Below are positions 1-8,360 of a stretch of DNA of 51,875 nt, in pieces (the stretch's first letter is position 1; each line of letters opens with the position of its first letter). Source of the DNA: Treponema denticola. GTDB lineage: Bacteria > Spirochaetota > Spirochaetia > Treponematales > Breznakiellaceae. The stretch spans positions 35,260 through 87,134 of the forward strand of contig DYPP01000002.1 in NCBI GenBank assembly GCA_020719845.1, given 5' to 3'. The position numbers were made by a program, and so were the translations under genes. Below the pieces are notes generated by a model that did no database searches, was not told where the DNA came from, and was given only the letters and a program-made list of their open reading frames with translations.

Positions 1-2
1 TC

Positions 3-3000
3 ACCATCGACGGCACCCCCGCGCTGGTCATCTACGAAAAAGGGGCTTTTTCGCCCTTCGAGCGGCTGGGCCGCTACGCGGCGGCTTCCGGCGGCGACGC
101 CTCCCTGGTGCGCGCTTCCACCGGAGACGTGGTGCGGGGCTACGAAGTATTGCCCCTGGCGGAGGCGTCCGCCGCCCAGGACCCGGTCCTGGCGGACGCG
201 GACCAGACCACCCTGGGGCACTACGAAGTCCTGCCGGAAAGCGGCGCGGCGGACCGCCGTTCCGCCCTGAGCCGCTGGCCGCTGCTCGCCCTGGCCCCGG
301 AAGCCTACCTGCCCGGCGCCCGGAGCGCCAACGCGGACCTGGCGCTGCGGTTTACCCGCTACGGGGCGGCCGGAGCCTACAGCATCGGCACCGACGCCAT
401 CGCCGGGTCGGTGCAGGTGTTCCGGAACGGCATCCTGGACCCCCTGGCGCGCTACGATGCGGAAAGCGGCACCGTCCTGCTGTCCACCCCGGCCTCGGCC
501 ACGGAAACGATCCGCATCAGCTACCTCAAGCGCGCCGACGAGCGCCGCTTCGGCAGCGTCGCCGCCGGACTGGGCGCGGAGTACGATCCCGACGGGCCCT
601 TCAGCGCCGCCGCGGCGCTGGGCGTCCGCTGGAACGTGGCGGCGGAAGCCTATTCGGAGGAAGGATCTCCCAACCCCGGCAGCGTCGGCTTGGGCGGCCG
701 GCTGGCCTGGGACCGGGAAAACCTGCGCGCCGGCCTTACCCTGGGCCTCGGCTATGAACAGACGGACACCACCGGCCTGTACCGCGCCGCGGGCATGGAA
801 GGCGCCGAACTGGCCCTGGACTTTCCGGAGACGGGCTTTTTCATCTCCGAAACCCCGACCAGCTTCAATAGCGAATTTTCTACCAACCTGTCTGCGGCGA
901 ACCGGGCGCCCCTGGTCTACCGCAACCATACCGTCACCGACCTGCTGGGCATCACCGGCCTCAAGCCGGTGGAATACGACGCCTCCGTCGTCTCCGGCGA
1001 ACAGGGGCCCTACCGGGTAGCGGACGAGGCCATCGACAGCCCGGTGCTGGTGGCCGAATTTGCCCTGGACGCCGCAGATGCCTGGACCGGGTTCCAGGTG
1101 CCCCTGGACGCCGCGGCCGGCGCCCTGGCGACGGCCAAGGAAATAAAGGTGCCCTTCCGGTTCTACGATTTCACCGCCGACGCGGAATTTAAGGTCTATG
1201 TCCAGTTCGGCGCCCTGGCGGAAGAAGGCAGCGGCGGTACCGAGAACGCCGCTCTGGTGGTTTCCAGGAAAATTTTTGATTCCTCAACCGACGGTACGCC
1301 GCCTGCCGCCTGGTCCCTGGCGACGGTCAGCCTGAACGACGACGACCGCCGGCGGTTGGGGGACGCGGACTACCTGCGGCTCATCGTCCACCAAACCGGA
1401 ACCCCGGGCAGCGTGTCCGGCCGGGTTCTGCTGGCGCCGCCGGTCGCGGTGGGCGCCCGCTTCCGGCCGATCGTCGTCGACGGCGACGCCATCGCCGCGG
1501 CGCCGGACGGAGCGTCCGCCGGCGTCGCCACCCTGGAGACCCTGGATTCAAGCCTGCGGTCCGCCTTCCCCGACCTGATCGACCGCCTGCACCCGGGCAG
1601 CGCGTCCCAGCGGGTGCTGCAAGTAGCTTGGGCGGGTCAGGTCTCCGGCCAAGCGGCCGGCGCCGACGGCCGCACCGGCGCCCTCCCTTTGGGGGACTAC
1701 CGGAAGCTTTCCTTTTTCGTCAAAGGTCCCAACCCGGCCCCGCCCGCAGATTCGACGCTGCGCTTCCTCGTGGCCCGGGAACCCGCTTCCCTTGAAGCCG
1801 AAAACGCAGCCGACGAAGTCTTCCTGGACGTCCGCGTCCCGGCGGCGGCGTTCAGTCCCGGCCGGTGGTCCCCGGTGACCGTCGACTACGCCGGGACCGA
1901 CCCGGGGGTCGACGTGGACGGCGACCGGGTCGCTGCGGCCACCCTGGACTATCGGCCTCTGGCCCTGGGGGAGGCGCCGCCCTCCTACGCGGCGGCTTTT
2001 CTGGTCCCCGCTTCGGGGTCCCTGCCGGACGGGACCTTTTCACTGGATGAAATCCTCCTGGAAGACCCCGCCCCGTCCTACCGGGCCAACCTGGGCGGGT
2101 CCGTGGCCTGGAAAAACAAGGGGCCCCTCGTTTCCTACCGGGGCTTTCCGCTGCTGGCCGACGTCGCGGCGGAAGCGGTGCTGGAATCCGCCCTGCAGGG
2201 CGATCCCACGATACCCCAGGCGTCGCCCTACGCCCAGGCCGCCGGCCGTACTTCCTTTTCCGCGGCGCTGATCGGCGCCCGGATCGGCGGCGACCTCAGC
2301 CTGAGCGCCGACCGGGACGACACGGCCTGGAGCGCGGGACACCGCGTGGAGCTGCCCCTGGGTCCCTTCTCCCTGAAAGACGAATTTTCCACCGCGCCGG
2401 AAAATTTCGACCTGCGCCACCTGGTCCGGACCGCTCTGGCCCTGCCCGTGGACACGACGGCCACGGCGGAAATGGACTACGCCGCCGAAACCCTGCGCCG
2501 CGCCTGGGGTCTGTCCCTGGCCTACTCCTCCGCCGACCGGGACGGGGCCCTTCCGTTCAACCTGACGGCCGGCGCGAACGCCGCCTGGACCGAAACCGAC
2601 GTTGAGCCGGAAACCTGGGCCGCCGATTACGGTACCCACTGGGTAAAAAGCGGGGAACGGCTGGTCCCCGATCTGGGCGCGGAGGCCGCCCGGCGGGACG
2701 CGGATTGGTCTTTGAGCGCGGCGGTTCCGACCCGGCCCCTGGGTCTGGACCTGTCGCTCACCGGCGAATCTGCGGTGGCCCGCGCCGCAGGCACGGAAAG
2801 CGCGACCACCGGCGCCGTGCTGGCTTTTCCCTTCGAACTGTCGGCCTGGAAAATCCGGCTGCAAGCCGAACGCCGGATCAACCGGGTGCTGCTGGCGCCG
2901 GACGCGGATTTCCGCGACGACCTGCGGCGCTACGCCGAGAGCGTGGTCGACTATACGGACCTCTGGTTGACCGTCCCGGGGTACACCCTCGGGGACGCGC

Positions 3001-3788
3001 GCCTGGGCGCCACCCTGGACCAAGCCCTGCTCGCCTCCGGTTCCGGCGGATCAACCGAAACGCTCCTGTTCAGCGACGGCCTGGCGCTGGACGTTCAACT
3101 GCCCCGCCAGGATGGTCCGCAAGCCCTGGTCATTCCCGGTGCCCTCAACATCACTGCCGAACGCCGGCTGGAACGCAAGCTGGACACCCTCGCCGACACC
3201 CTCGGCGCCGGCGGAAGCCTGGATTTTTCGGCCATCAACCTGTTCGGCGCCTTCGGCAGCCACCCGCTGGCGGCCTGGTACCAGAGCGATGAATTCTCCC
3301 ACCGCCTGGAGTGGACGGGTACCTTTCCCCGGGACGCGGCGGCGGAGTGGAGTCTCCGGGCCGGCCAGTCCCTGGCTTTCTTCGGGTTTCTCGGTTCCCG
3401 GCTGGGCATCACCCATACCTTCGCCTGGACGGCCGGAACCTGGACGGACAGCGCCGCCCTGGACTGGACCGCGCCGGCGGAAAAAAGCCTGCTGGGCGTC
3501 ATCTACGACGCGGCGACGGCCAAATTCGACGCCAGCCGGACGTCGCCCGCGCTGGCCGAACTGGCCGCCGGCCCCACCGAGCGGCTGCGCAAAGAAACGA
3601 TCCAGACCAGCGTCGATCTGAGCGGCGAAGGCGTCTACGCGCTCAGCCTGGGACACGAAGCGATCGTCAGGATCCCCGGCCGCCTCTACCTTTCCGCTTT
3701 TGCCGTGTTCGGCCTGGACCAGAACGTCGCCCTGCGGACCCTCACCTTTACCGGCTCCGTCGGCACGACGCTCAAGATAACCTACTGA
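3..3788 (+). CDS. Large beta-rich envelope protein, 5' truncated
   Basis: The reading frame is open from the first bases of the window, so the gene starts upstream; 1261 residues are visible. I do not recognise a named family. The protein is dominated by alternating polar/hydrophobic stretches rich in Ala, Gly, Leu, Asp and Thr, with no visible cysteine and no long hydrophobic helix. The last ~500 residues look like successive amphipathic beta strands, and the chain ends with a strand finishing in an aromatic residue (LKITY), a pattern typical of outer-membrane beta-barrels. A short motif YEVLP occurs twice about 35 residues apart near residues 45-85. It is followed after 55 bp by a secreted CsgG-like gene on the same strand. 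My best inference is a surface or outer-membrane protein of a spirochaete; the family and exact role are unknown. Confidence 0.8.
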   Translation, partial: TIDGTPALVIYEKGAFSPFERLGRYAAASGGDASLVRASTGDVVRGYEVLPLAEASAAQDPVLADADQTTLGHYEVLPESGAADRRSALSRWPLLALAPEAYLPGARSANADLALRFTRYGAAGAYSIGTDAIAGSVQVFRNGILDPLARYDAESGTVLLSTPASATETIRISYLKRADERRFGSVAAGLGAEYDPDGPFSAAAALGVRWNVAAEAYSEEGSPNPGSVGLGGRLAWDRENLRAGLTLGLGYEQTDTTGLYRAAGMEGAELALDFPETGFFISETPTSFNSEFSTNLSAANRAPLVYRNHTVTDLLGITGLKPVEYDASVVSGEQGPYRVADEAIDSPVLVAEFALDAADAWTGFQVPLDAAAGALATAKEIKVPFRFYDFTADAEFKVYVQFGALAEEGSGGTENAALVVSRKIFDSSTDGTPPAAWSLATVSLNDDDRRRLGDADYLRLIVHQTGTPGSVSGRVLLAPPVAVGARFRPIVVDGDAIAAAPDGASAGVATLETLDSSLRSAFPDLIDRLHPGSASQRVLQVAWAGQVSGQAAGADGRTGALPLGDYRKLSFFVKGPNPAPPADSTLRFLVAREPASLEAENAADEVFLDVRVPAAAFSPGRWSPVTVDYAGTDPGVDVDGDRVAAATLDYRPLALGEAPPSYAAAFLVPASGSLPDGTFSLDEILLEDPAPSYRANLGGSVAWKNKGPLVSYRGFPLLADVAAEAVLESALQGDPTIPQASPYAQAAGRTSFSAALIGARIGGDLSLSADRDDTAWSAGHRVELPLGPFSLKDEFSTAPENFDLRHLVRTALALPVDTTATAEMDYAAETLRRAWGLSLAYSSADRDGALPFNLTAGANAAWTETDVEPETWAADYGTHWVKSGERLVPDLGAEAARRDADWSLSAAVPTRPLGLDLSLTGESAVARAAGTESATTGAVLAFPFELSAWKIRLQAERRINRVLLAPDADFRDDLRRYAESVVDYTDLWLTVPGYTLGDARLGATLDQALLASGSGGSTETLLFSDGLALDVQLPRQDGPQALVIPGALNITAERRLERKLDTLADTLGAGGSLDFSAINLFGAFGSHPLAAWYQSDEFSHRLEWTGTFPRDAAAEWSLRAGQSLAFFGFLGSRLGITHTFAWTAGTWTDSAALDWTAPAEKSLLGVIYDAATAKFDASRTSPALAELAAGPTERLRKETIQTSVDLSGEGVYALSLGHEAIVRIPGRLYLSAFAVFGLDQNVALRTLTFTGSVGTTLKITY

Positions 3789-3807
3789 ACGCCCGGGGCT
3801 CCGCGTC

Positions 3808-3843
3808 TTGCGCGTTGGGGAATATGGTTATATAGTTCTGGAT
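3808..3843 (+). promoter_or_regulatory. Predicted promoter, leaderless start for the CsgG-like gene
   Basis: A TTGCGC hexamer (3808-3813) lies 17 nt upstream of TATAGT (3831-3836). Only 7 nt separate the -10 from the ATG at 3844, and no Shine-Dalgarno is present. The predicted transcript would begin at or next to the start codon. The -35 is weak (TTG plus three mismatches). Confidence 0.5.
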
Positions 3844-4725
3844 ATGAATAAAGCCAGACTTGCCGTCCTGCCCCTGCTGGTGTTTTCGACGGTGCTGGCG
3901 GTGCTTAGCCCCGCCCAGGAAACCAAGCCGGTCATCGCGGTCCTGCCTTTCACCTTTTCCGGCATCGCCCAGGAAGAAGTCCGGCCGATCGAAAACCTGG
4001 TGCAATCCTATATTTCCGAGACCGACGCTTTCCGGCTGACCGCCACCGCCGACCGGGACCGGGTGCTTTCCGAATGGGAGTTTTCCGCCTCCGACGTGGC
4101 CAAAGAAGCGGCCATCGGCAAATTGCTGAGCGCCGATTTTCTGGTTTCCGGCTCCATCGGCGCGGTGGGCGACAACCGCGTGCTGACCCTGGAAATCGTC
4201 AAGGTTACCAGCGGTGAAAAAAGGAGCCAGTCCTCCATCAACGGCAGCATGAGCGATCTGGCCCTCGGGGCCCGGGATCTGGTGCTCAAACTGCTGGATC
4301 AGGGTTCTCCGGCGGCGACGGAAAGCGCGACGACGGCGGAAGCCATGGACGAAGAACGGATCGTGGGTACCTGGCGGGGGGACAAGGGCACCGAACTGGT
4401 CCGCCTGTACCGCGGCGGCAGCGGCATCGCCATTCTGTCTTCGGGCATCCGGATGGATCTGGCCTACACCATCACCGGCTCCACGCTGCGGGTGGTTCAA
4501 ACTTCACCCAATACCGAACGGTTCTATCATCCCGTACCTTACAGCATCGCCCGGCAGCTCATTGCCCTGGCCAAGCCGATGGAATGGGAATTCCAGCTGT
4601 TCGCCAAAGGAACCGTGCTCCGGGGCCTTAAAAGGTCCACCGCCGTCCGCTACCAGGGAGACACCATTCAGGAACTGTCCCACAGCCGGGAGCGGGAGGC
4701 CGAATGGGCCAAGACCAGCCGCTGA
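3844..4725 (+). CDS. Secreted CsgG/TolB-N-like protein with lipocalin-like C-terminus
   Basis: 293 residues. I start it at the ATG at 3844 because the next 20 residues form a clean signal peptide (MNKARLAVLPLLVFSTVLAVL) with a likely cleavage after SPA; an upstream in-frame start would put unrelated residues before it. There is no lipobox cysteine. Residues ~30-170 resemble the CsgG/LpoB/TolB-N fold used by periplasmic proteins: a KPVIAVLPF strand, a helix with a degenerate active site, and a GADYLVSGSI-like strand (here SADFLVSGSI). Residues ~180-275 begin with IVGTWRGD, as in lipocalin-like beta-barrels that bind small ligands. A job in the periplasm or at the outer membrane is likely, but the ligand is unknown. 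The stop is 12 bp from the end of the convergent division gene. Confidence 0.75.
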   Translation: MNKARLAVLPLLVFSTVLAVLSPAQETKPVIAVLPFTFSGIAQEEVRPIENLVQSYISETDAFRLTATADRDRVLSEWEFSASDVAKEAAIGKLLSADFLVSGSIGAVGDNRVLTLEIVKVTSGEKRSQSSINGSMSDLALGARDLVLKLLDQGSPAATESATTAEAMDEERIVGTWRGDKGTELVRLYRGGSGIAILSSGIRMDLAYTITGSTLRVVQTSPNTERFYHPVPYSIARQLIALAKPMEWEFQLFAKGTVLRGLKRSTAVRYQGDTIQELSHSREREAEWAKTSR

Positions 4726-4737
4726 GCGGCGGGTCGT

Positions 4738-5169
4738 TCATTTCCGGTTTTTTTTGCCCGAAGGCCTGAGGCTGATGAACACCGCCAGGCCGACCAGGAT
4801 GGAGATGATGCGCAGCGTGCTCGTGGGCAGGGCTTTGCCTTGGGAAGGGACCAGCAGGTTTCCGGCGCTGACCCGCTGTTTGCCGGACACGGGCAATCCG
4901 ACGATCCGGATGAACCGTTCGTCCTCCCGGCCGTAACCCAGTTCCCGGGCGTAGACGGAAAGCGTGTCCGGATCGTAGCGCAGAGCATCCAGTTCGCCGC
5001 CCAGTTCTACGTTGATGCGTTGGAGTTCTTCCATATTGGCCGACAAGCGGTCCCGTTCCGCGCGCAGCCGTTCCATGGCCAGCACGCCGGTGGACCCCAA
5101 GACAAAAGAGGACAATGAATAGCAGACGATGGCGGTCCACAGGGCGGCGATAAACTTGAGATAGCTCAT
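4738..5169 (-). CDS. FtsB/DivIC-like septum formation initiator protein
   Basis: 143 residues. The order is: an N-terminal transmembrane helix (about residues 4-28), a coiled coil (about 30-60, MERLRAERDRL and following), then the DivIC-type segment RYDPDTLSVYARELGYGREDERFIRI (about 64-90), which matches the 'peTIEeiAReeLGyvkpgE' pattern of FtsB/DivIC. FtsB-type proteins form the periplasmic FtsQ-FtsL-FtsB scaffold of the divisome. Unusually, a second hydrophobic segment (about 117-134) follows and the chain ends in a basic tail, so the protein may be anchored at both ends; classical FtsB has one helix. It is transcribed divergently from the acidic 672-aa protein, with a triple-hairpin module between them. 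No Shine-Dalgarno is evident. Confidence 0.75.
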   Translation of the reverse strand: MSYLKFIAALWTAIVCYSLSSFVLGSTGVLAMERLRAERDRLSANMEELQRINVELGGELDALRYDPDTLSVYARELGYGREDERFIRIVGLPVSGKQRVSAGNLLVPSQGKALPTSTLRIISILVGLAVFISLRPSGKKNRK

Positions 5170-5278
5170 TACTACGATTTACGGAGCAAGGCCGGCAATC
5201 CTTGAGCCTTTTGCCGGAGTCGGCGTTGACAACACGCAAATCGCCGGAGTAGGATTTTCGGGTTGAAACGATTGGATG

Positions 5279-5381
5279 AGTCCACTCTAAAAACCGGTTG
5301 TTTTTAGAGCGGACTTAAGCAATTCCTTACAGGAATTGCTTTTTTATCGGTACAAATCTAAAAACTGATGTTTTTAGATTT
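5279..5381. repeat. Triple-hairpin module, copy A
   Basis: Three consecutive inverted repeats fill most of the 306-bp divergent gap 5170-5475. Hairpin A1 has arms 5279-5294 and 5300-5315 (AGTCCACTCTAAAAAC and GTTTTTAGAGCGGACT, one non-Watson-Crick pair, loop CGGTT). Hairpin A2 has arms 5317-5327 and 5331-5341 (AAGCAATTCCT/AGGAATTGCTT, loop TAC). Hairpin A3 has arms 5354-5365 and 5370-5381 (AAATCTAAAAAC/GTTTTTAGATTT, loop TGAT). The whole unit recurs in reverse orientation at 12436-12539. A2 followed by T residues resembles a terminator on the plus strand, but no gene on that strand ends here. The rest of the gap (5170-5278) shows only an 8-bp repeat, GCCGGAGT at 5213-5220 and 5243-5250. Confidence 0.9.
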
Positions 5382-5387
5382 ATCTCA

Positions 5388-5417
5388 TTGGATGTTTCGG
5401 GAAAAAAAGTCTATACT
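5388..5417 (+). promoter_or_regulatory. Predicted promoter of the acidic-protein/DUF115 operon
   Basis: TTGGAT (5388-5393), an 18-nt spacer and TATACT (5412-5417) lie just downstream of hairpin A3. This would give a leader of about 50 nt before the ATG at 5476, which carries a GGGAG Shine-Dalgarno at 5464-5468. Confidence 0.45.
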
Positions 5418-5475
5418 ATCAACGAAGCTGCGCCGATATTTGCGATACGAGTGTTATACCGAATGGGAGTGGGCA

Positions 5476-7494
5476 ATGGCAATCGATAAGGATCCATCGA
5501 TATACCGCGATCGCGGCACGATCGGAACAAGCGATGAGCTTGATGAATACGGGGTCTGGGTAAAGAGCGAGCCGCAGGATGTTCCGCCCGCAAGCGGTGT
5601 CGGCGATGAATCCATCGAACCGGCGTTGCCGGATATTGAAGATTTGCCGGATCTTGAACTCGATTCGGATTTTGACATGCCCCTGGACGCGGCGCCCAGC
5701 GTCGTTCCCGGTCCCGTTGCGGAAGACTTGCCGGATTTCAGCGACATGGGCCTGGAAGTCGAAGAGCTGGAAGCCGACGGCGCCGCCCTGCCTTCCTTTG
5801 AAGAAGTCGAAACCTTTGCGGACGACGCCCTCGAAGAAATCGAGGAATCGGCGGAAGCTTCTTCCGGCGGCGAGTTCACCGAATTGTCGATGGACGATTT
5901 TCTGGATGGCGAAACGCTTTCCACCGAACTTGAATCCAAAACGGAAACCCGGGAAGAAGAAGACGTCCTGGACATGGATCTGGCTTTTGATGAGGTTCCC
6001 GAAATGCCCGCCGCCGGCGACGATTCCGAAAAGAACCCCGATATGCGGCTCGAAGGCGTTTCCGACTTTGACGATTTCCTCAGCGACCTCGATTCGACCC
6101 CCGTCGCCGCCCTGGACCAAGCCGACGACGGAGCATCCGCGCTGTCCCTTTCCGAGGAAGAAGAATTCGGCGTGGCCCTTTCGGCCTCCGGAGGTTCGGT
6201 GGAAGCCGAAACCGCGCCTCTTGAGGACGAAGCGGCGTTGCGGCCGGAGATGCGGCAGCCCAAAGGTTCCGCTTCGCCCTCCCCGTCCGGGCAAGTCGAT
6301 TTGTCCACCCAGCTGTTGATGCGGATCGCCGAAGAGCTTTCGTCCATCAAAACCGAACTGACCAGCCTGAAACAGGAACTCGCGATCCTGAAGTCGGATG
6401 CCCGGGAAAAACCCCAGGCCGAGCCCTCCGCCGAAGACGGCGCCAAGGGATTTTTTGACGAGGAAGACGACGAAAAAATCGCCCTGACCGGGGATGAACT
6501 GGACAACATCCTGAACAGCGCCGACTTTACCGAAGAAGCCGGCTCGGACGCTACGGAAGAGGATAACCTGACGCTGGATTCGGAGGAATTCATTCCCCTG
6601 GAAGATAGCGAAGAACCGCTTGAATCCGAACCCCTGGGGGACGAATCGGAAGAGGTGGAATTTCTTTCCGACATCGGCAACATACTGGAATCCGAAGAGC
6701 TGCGGGAATTGCAGGAAAATGGGGTTACTCCCATGACCGAAGCGCCCGAGGATACCAGCTATCTGGAAGCCGAAACCATGGACCTGGACCATCTGGATCT
6801 GACGGATGCGGTCATCGATGAACCCGACCTGGGCAACATCATCCTGGAAGAAGCGCCGGTGGAAGAGCCGGCCATCGATTCCATCCATATCGACCTGGAT
6901 ATGGAAGAAGCCCTCCACGTCGAAGACTCGGGACTTGGGCTTTCCGTCGAAGACAGCGGCGGGGCGGAGCTGGAAACCGGAGAAATCGAGCTGACCGTCG
7001 ACCAGAGCGCTCCCTTCGACCTGGAAGAAGAATTGCCGGCCGACGATATTTCCGCAGAAGCCGTGTTTGGGGAAACGGAGGAAGAAGAAGTTCCGTTGCC
7101 GCCCATTGAAGCCGAAGGCGTTCCCGCCTTCAACGAAGAAGAACCGCTCATCCTGGAAGAAAGTTTTGCCGAGGTGATGCCCGAAGGTTTCGTGGTGGAG
7201 CCCGAGGGATCGGAAGAACCTTTTGCCTACGCCGGGAGCCTTCCGGAAGCCGAAGAAGTCGTCGAGACGCTGGACGAAGGAGGCCTGCTGGAAGTACCGG
7301 AGTCCGCAGAGCCTTCCGAAGACGCGTCCCCCGTCGCGCCCCTGCCGGGCAATCTGAAACAAGAAGTAAAAGCCGTTCTTTCCTACATGGATCAGCTGCT
7401 GGAATCGCTTCCGGAAGACAAGATCGAGGAATTTGCCCGTTCAGAATACTTTGAAACCTACAAGAAGCTCTTCGAGGAATTGGGTCTCGTGTAA
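5476..7494 (+). CDS. Large acidic low-complexity protein, first gene of the DUF115 cluster
   Basis: 672 residues, extraordinarily rich in Glu and Asp, with no cysteine visible and a single early tryptophan. I chose the ATG at 5476 (MAIDKDPSIYRDRG) because GGGAG lies 8 nt upstream; an in-frame start at 5368 would sit inside hairpin A3 and add unrelated residues. A short predicted coiled coil (LLMRIAEELSSIKTELTSLK, about residues 279-298) sits mid-chain. The last ~50 residues (EVKAVLSYMDQLLESLPEDK onward, ending YKKLFEELGLV) are helical and of normal composition, and look like the conserved functional part. The long acidic stretches are probably disordered. Its stop overlaps the next start (TAATG), so it is co-translated with the small protein and two DUF115 proteins. 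The function is unknown; a scaffold or regulator linked to motility is an inference from context only. Confidence 0.8.
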   Translation: MAIDKDPSIYRDRGTIGTSDELDEYGVWVKSEPQDVPPASGVGDESIEPALPDIEDLPDLELDSDFDMPLDAAPSVVPGPVAEDLPDFSDMGLEVEELEADGAALPSFEEVETFADDALEEIEESAEASSGGEFTELSMDDFLDGETLSTELESKTETREEEDVLDMDLAFDEVPEMPAAGDDSEKNPDMRLEGVSDFDDFLSDLDSTPVAALDQADDGASALSLSEEEEFGVALSASGGSVEAETAPLEDEAALRPEMRQPKGSASPSPSGQVDLSTQLLMRIAEELSSIKTELTSLKQELAILKSDAREKPQAEPSAEDGAKGFFDEEDDEKIALTGDELDNILNSADFTEEAGSDATEEDNLTLDSEEFIPLEDSEEPLESEPLGDESEEVEFLSDIGNILESEELRELQENGVTPMTEAPEDTSYLEAETMDLDHLDLTDAVIDEPDLGNIILEEAPVEEPAIDSIHIDLDMEEALHVEDSGLGLSVEDSGGAELETGEIELTVDQSAPFDLEEELPADDISAEAVFGETEEEEVPLPPIEAEGVPAFNEEEPLILEESFAEVMPEGFVVEPEGSEEPFAYAGSLPEAEEVVETLDEGGLLEVPESAEPSEDASPVAPLPGNLKQEVKAVLSYMDQLLESLPEDKIEEFARSEYFETYKKLFEELGLV

Positions 7495-8360
7495 TGGGTC
7501 TGCTGGATAGAGCCGCGGCAAGAAGCGGCAGCGCCCCTACGGCGGGCCTACTGCACCGAGCGGCGGCGGTCCAGCCCCGGGAGGAACCTGCGGTCGACGC
7601 CATGGCGGTGGCGTTGATCGACCGTATTCAGCGCTTGCCCCCGGGGGACACCACCGCCTACACCGCGCTTTCGCTGATCAAGACCTACGCCAATTTTGCC
7701 GCCGGTCTGTGCGTCCACCTGCGTGGCCCGGGCCACCAGGGGTACGCGACGATCGGTCTGGGGTCGAGCGACGACCCCTTGTCCATCAAAACGCTATCCC
7801 TCTCTGCGGCGGAGCCTTCCCTTATCGGTACCGTCCAGGACCTTTCGCTGCCCGGGCTGGACGCCGGTCTGCGCGTTTGGGCGTACGCTCTGGATGAGCT
7901 TGAGCCGACGGACAACGCGGTGCTTCTGGTAGAGGACGGGGACTACCCTTTGCCCCTGGCCGATCTGACCGCCATTTTCAGGGCTTGCAGAAAGGCCTTT
8001 GCCCCCCCGGTCAGAACAGCCCCGGCGACGGCCGGGAACGCGGACCTGGCCACTTTTTTAAGGGAGCGGTACGCCCATAACGGAGAACAAACCCAATCCC
8101 TGGCCATCCTGGATCAAGACCCGCTTGTGGCTGCGGCCGGCGCATTCCCGGAACGGGCGGCGTCGGCTATCGGGGCCTTGGGTAGCGTGTTCCCCCTTTC
8201 ATCCCGCCGGGCGCTCGTTTTCTTCATTCAGCCCCGGGACACGGAACTGCTTGTACGCCAACTGACCAAAAGCCTGGGTGCCCAAGTTGTCCTCTCTTTT
8301 GAAGCCCCGAACGCGGATTCGGCCCTGGATGCCATCGGTTCCCTAACCGGACATGATTGA
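7494..8360 (+). CDS. Conserved-looking hypothetical protein in the DUF115 cluster
   Basis: 288 residues; I do not recognise the family. The start overlaps the previous stop (TAATG) and the 3' end overlaps the next gene by 8 bp, so translation is coupled on both sides. The N-terminal ~35 residues are Ala/Arg/Pro-rich and may be a linker. The rest is globular: a helical segment (VALIDRIQRLPPGDTTAYTA), strands typical of a PAS- or GAF-like sensor fold (YATIGLGSS, DAGLRVWAYALDE, AVLLVEDGDY), and a C-terminal alpha/beta part that ends at ADSALDAIGSLTGHD. No signal peptide, membrane helix or cysteine cluster is seen, so it is probably cytoplasmic. The sensor-fold idea is weak. Confidence 0.75.
   Translation: MGLLDRAAARSGSAPTAGLLHRAAAVQPREEPAVDAMAVALIDRIQRLPPGDTTAYTALSLIKTYANFAAGLCVHLRGPGHQGYATIGLGSSDDPLSIKTLSLSAAEPSLIGTVQDLSLPGLDAGLRVWAYALDELEPTDNAVLLVEDGDYPLPLADLTAIFRACRKAFAPPVRTAPATAGNADLATFLRERYAHNGEQTQSLAILDQDPLVAAAGAFPERAASAIGALGSVFPLSSRRALVFFIQPRDTELLVRQLTKSLGAQVVLSFEAPNADSALDAIGSLTGHD

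Noticed and set aside
2040-3023. Antisense open frames inside the giant envelope gene
   Set aside because: GC-rich third positions open long frames on the opposite strand; the products are Gly/Arg-rich without domains or Shine-Dalgarno.
4718-4755. Possible terminator at the end of the CsgG-like gene
   Set aside because: The 5-bp hairpin GCCGC/GCGGC (loop is the stop codon) is 17 nt from the T-run, which lies inside the convergent gene; spacing and stability do not fit.
5213-5250. Direct repeat GCCGGAGT upstream of the FtsB-like gene as operator
   Set aside because: Eight bases seen twice 30 bp apart in GC-rich DNA is not enough to call a site.
5368-5475. Upstream start for the acidic protein inside hairpin A3
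   Set aside because: The ATG at 5368 lies in the loop and arm of a hairpin, has no Shine-Dalgarno and would put unrelated residues ahead of the Met at 5476, which has a well-placed GGGAG.
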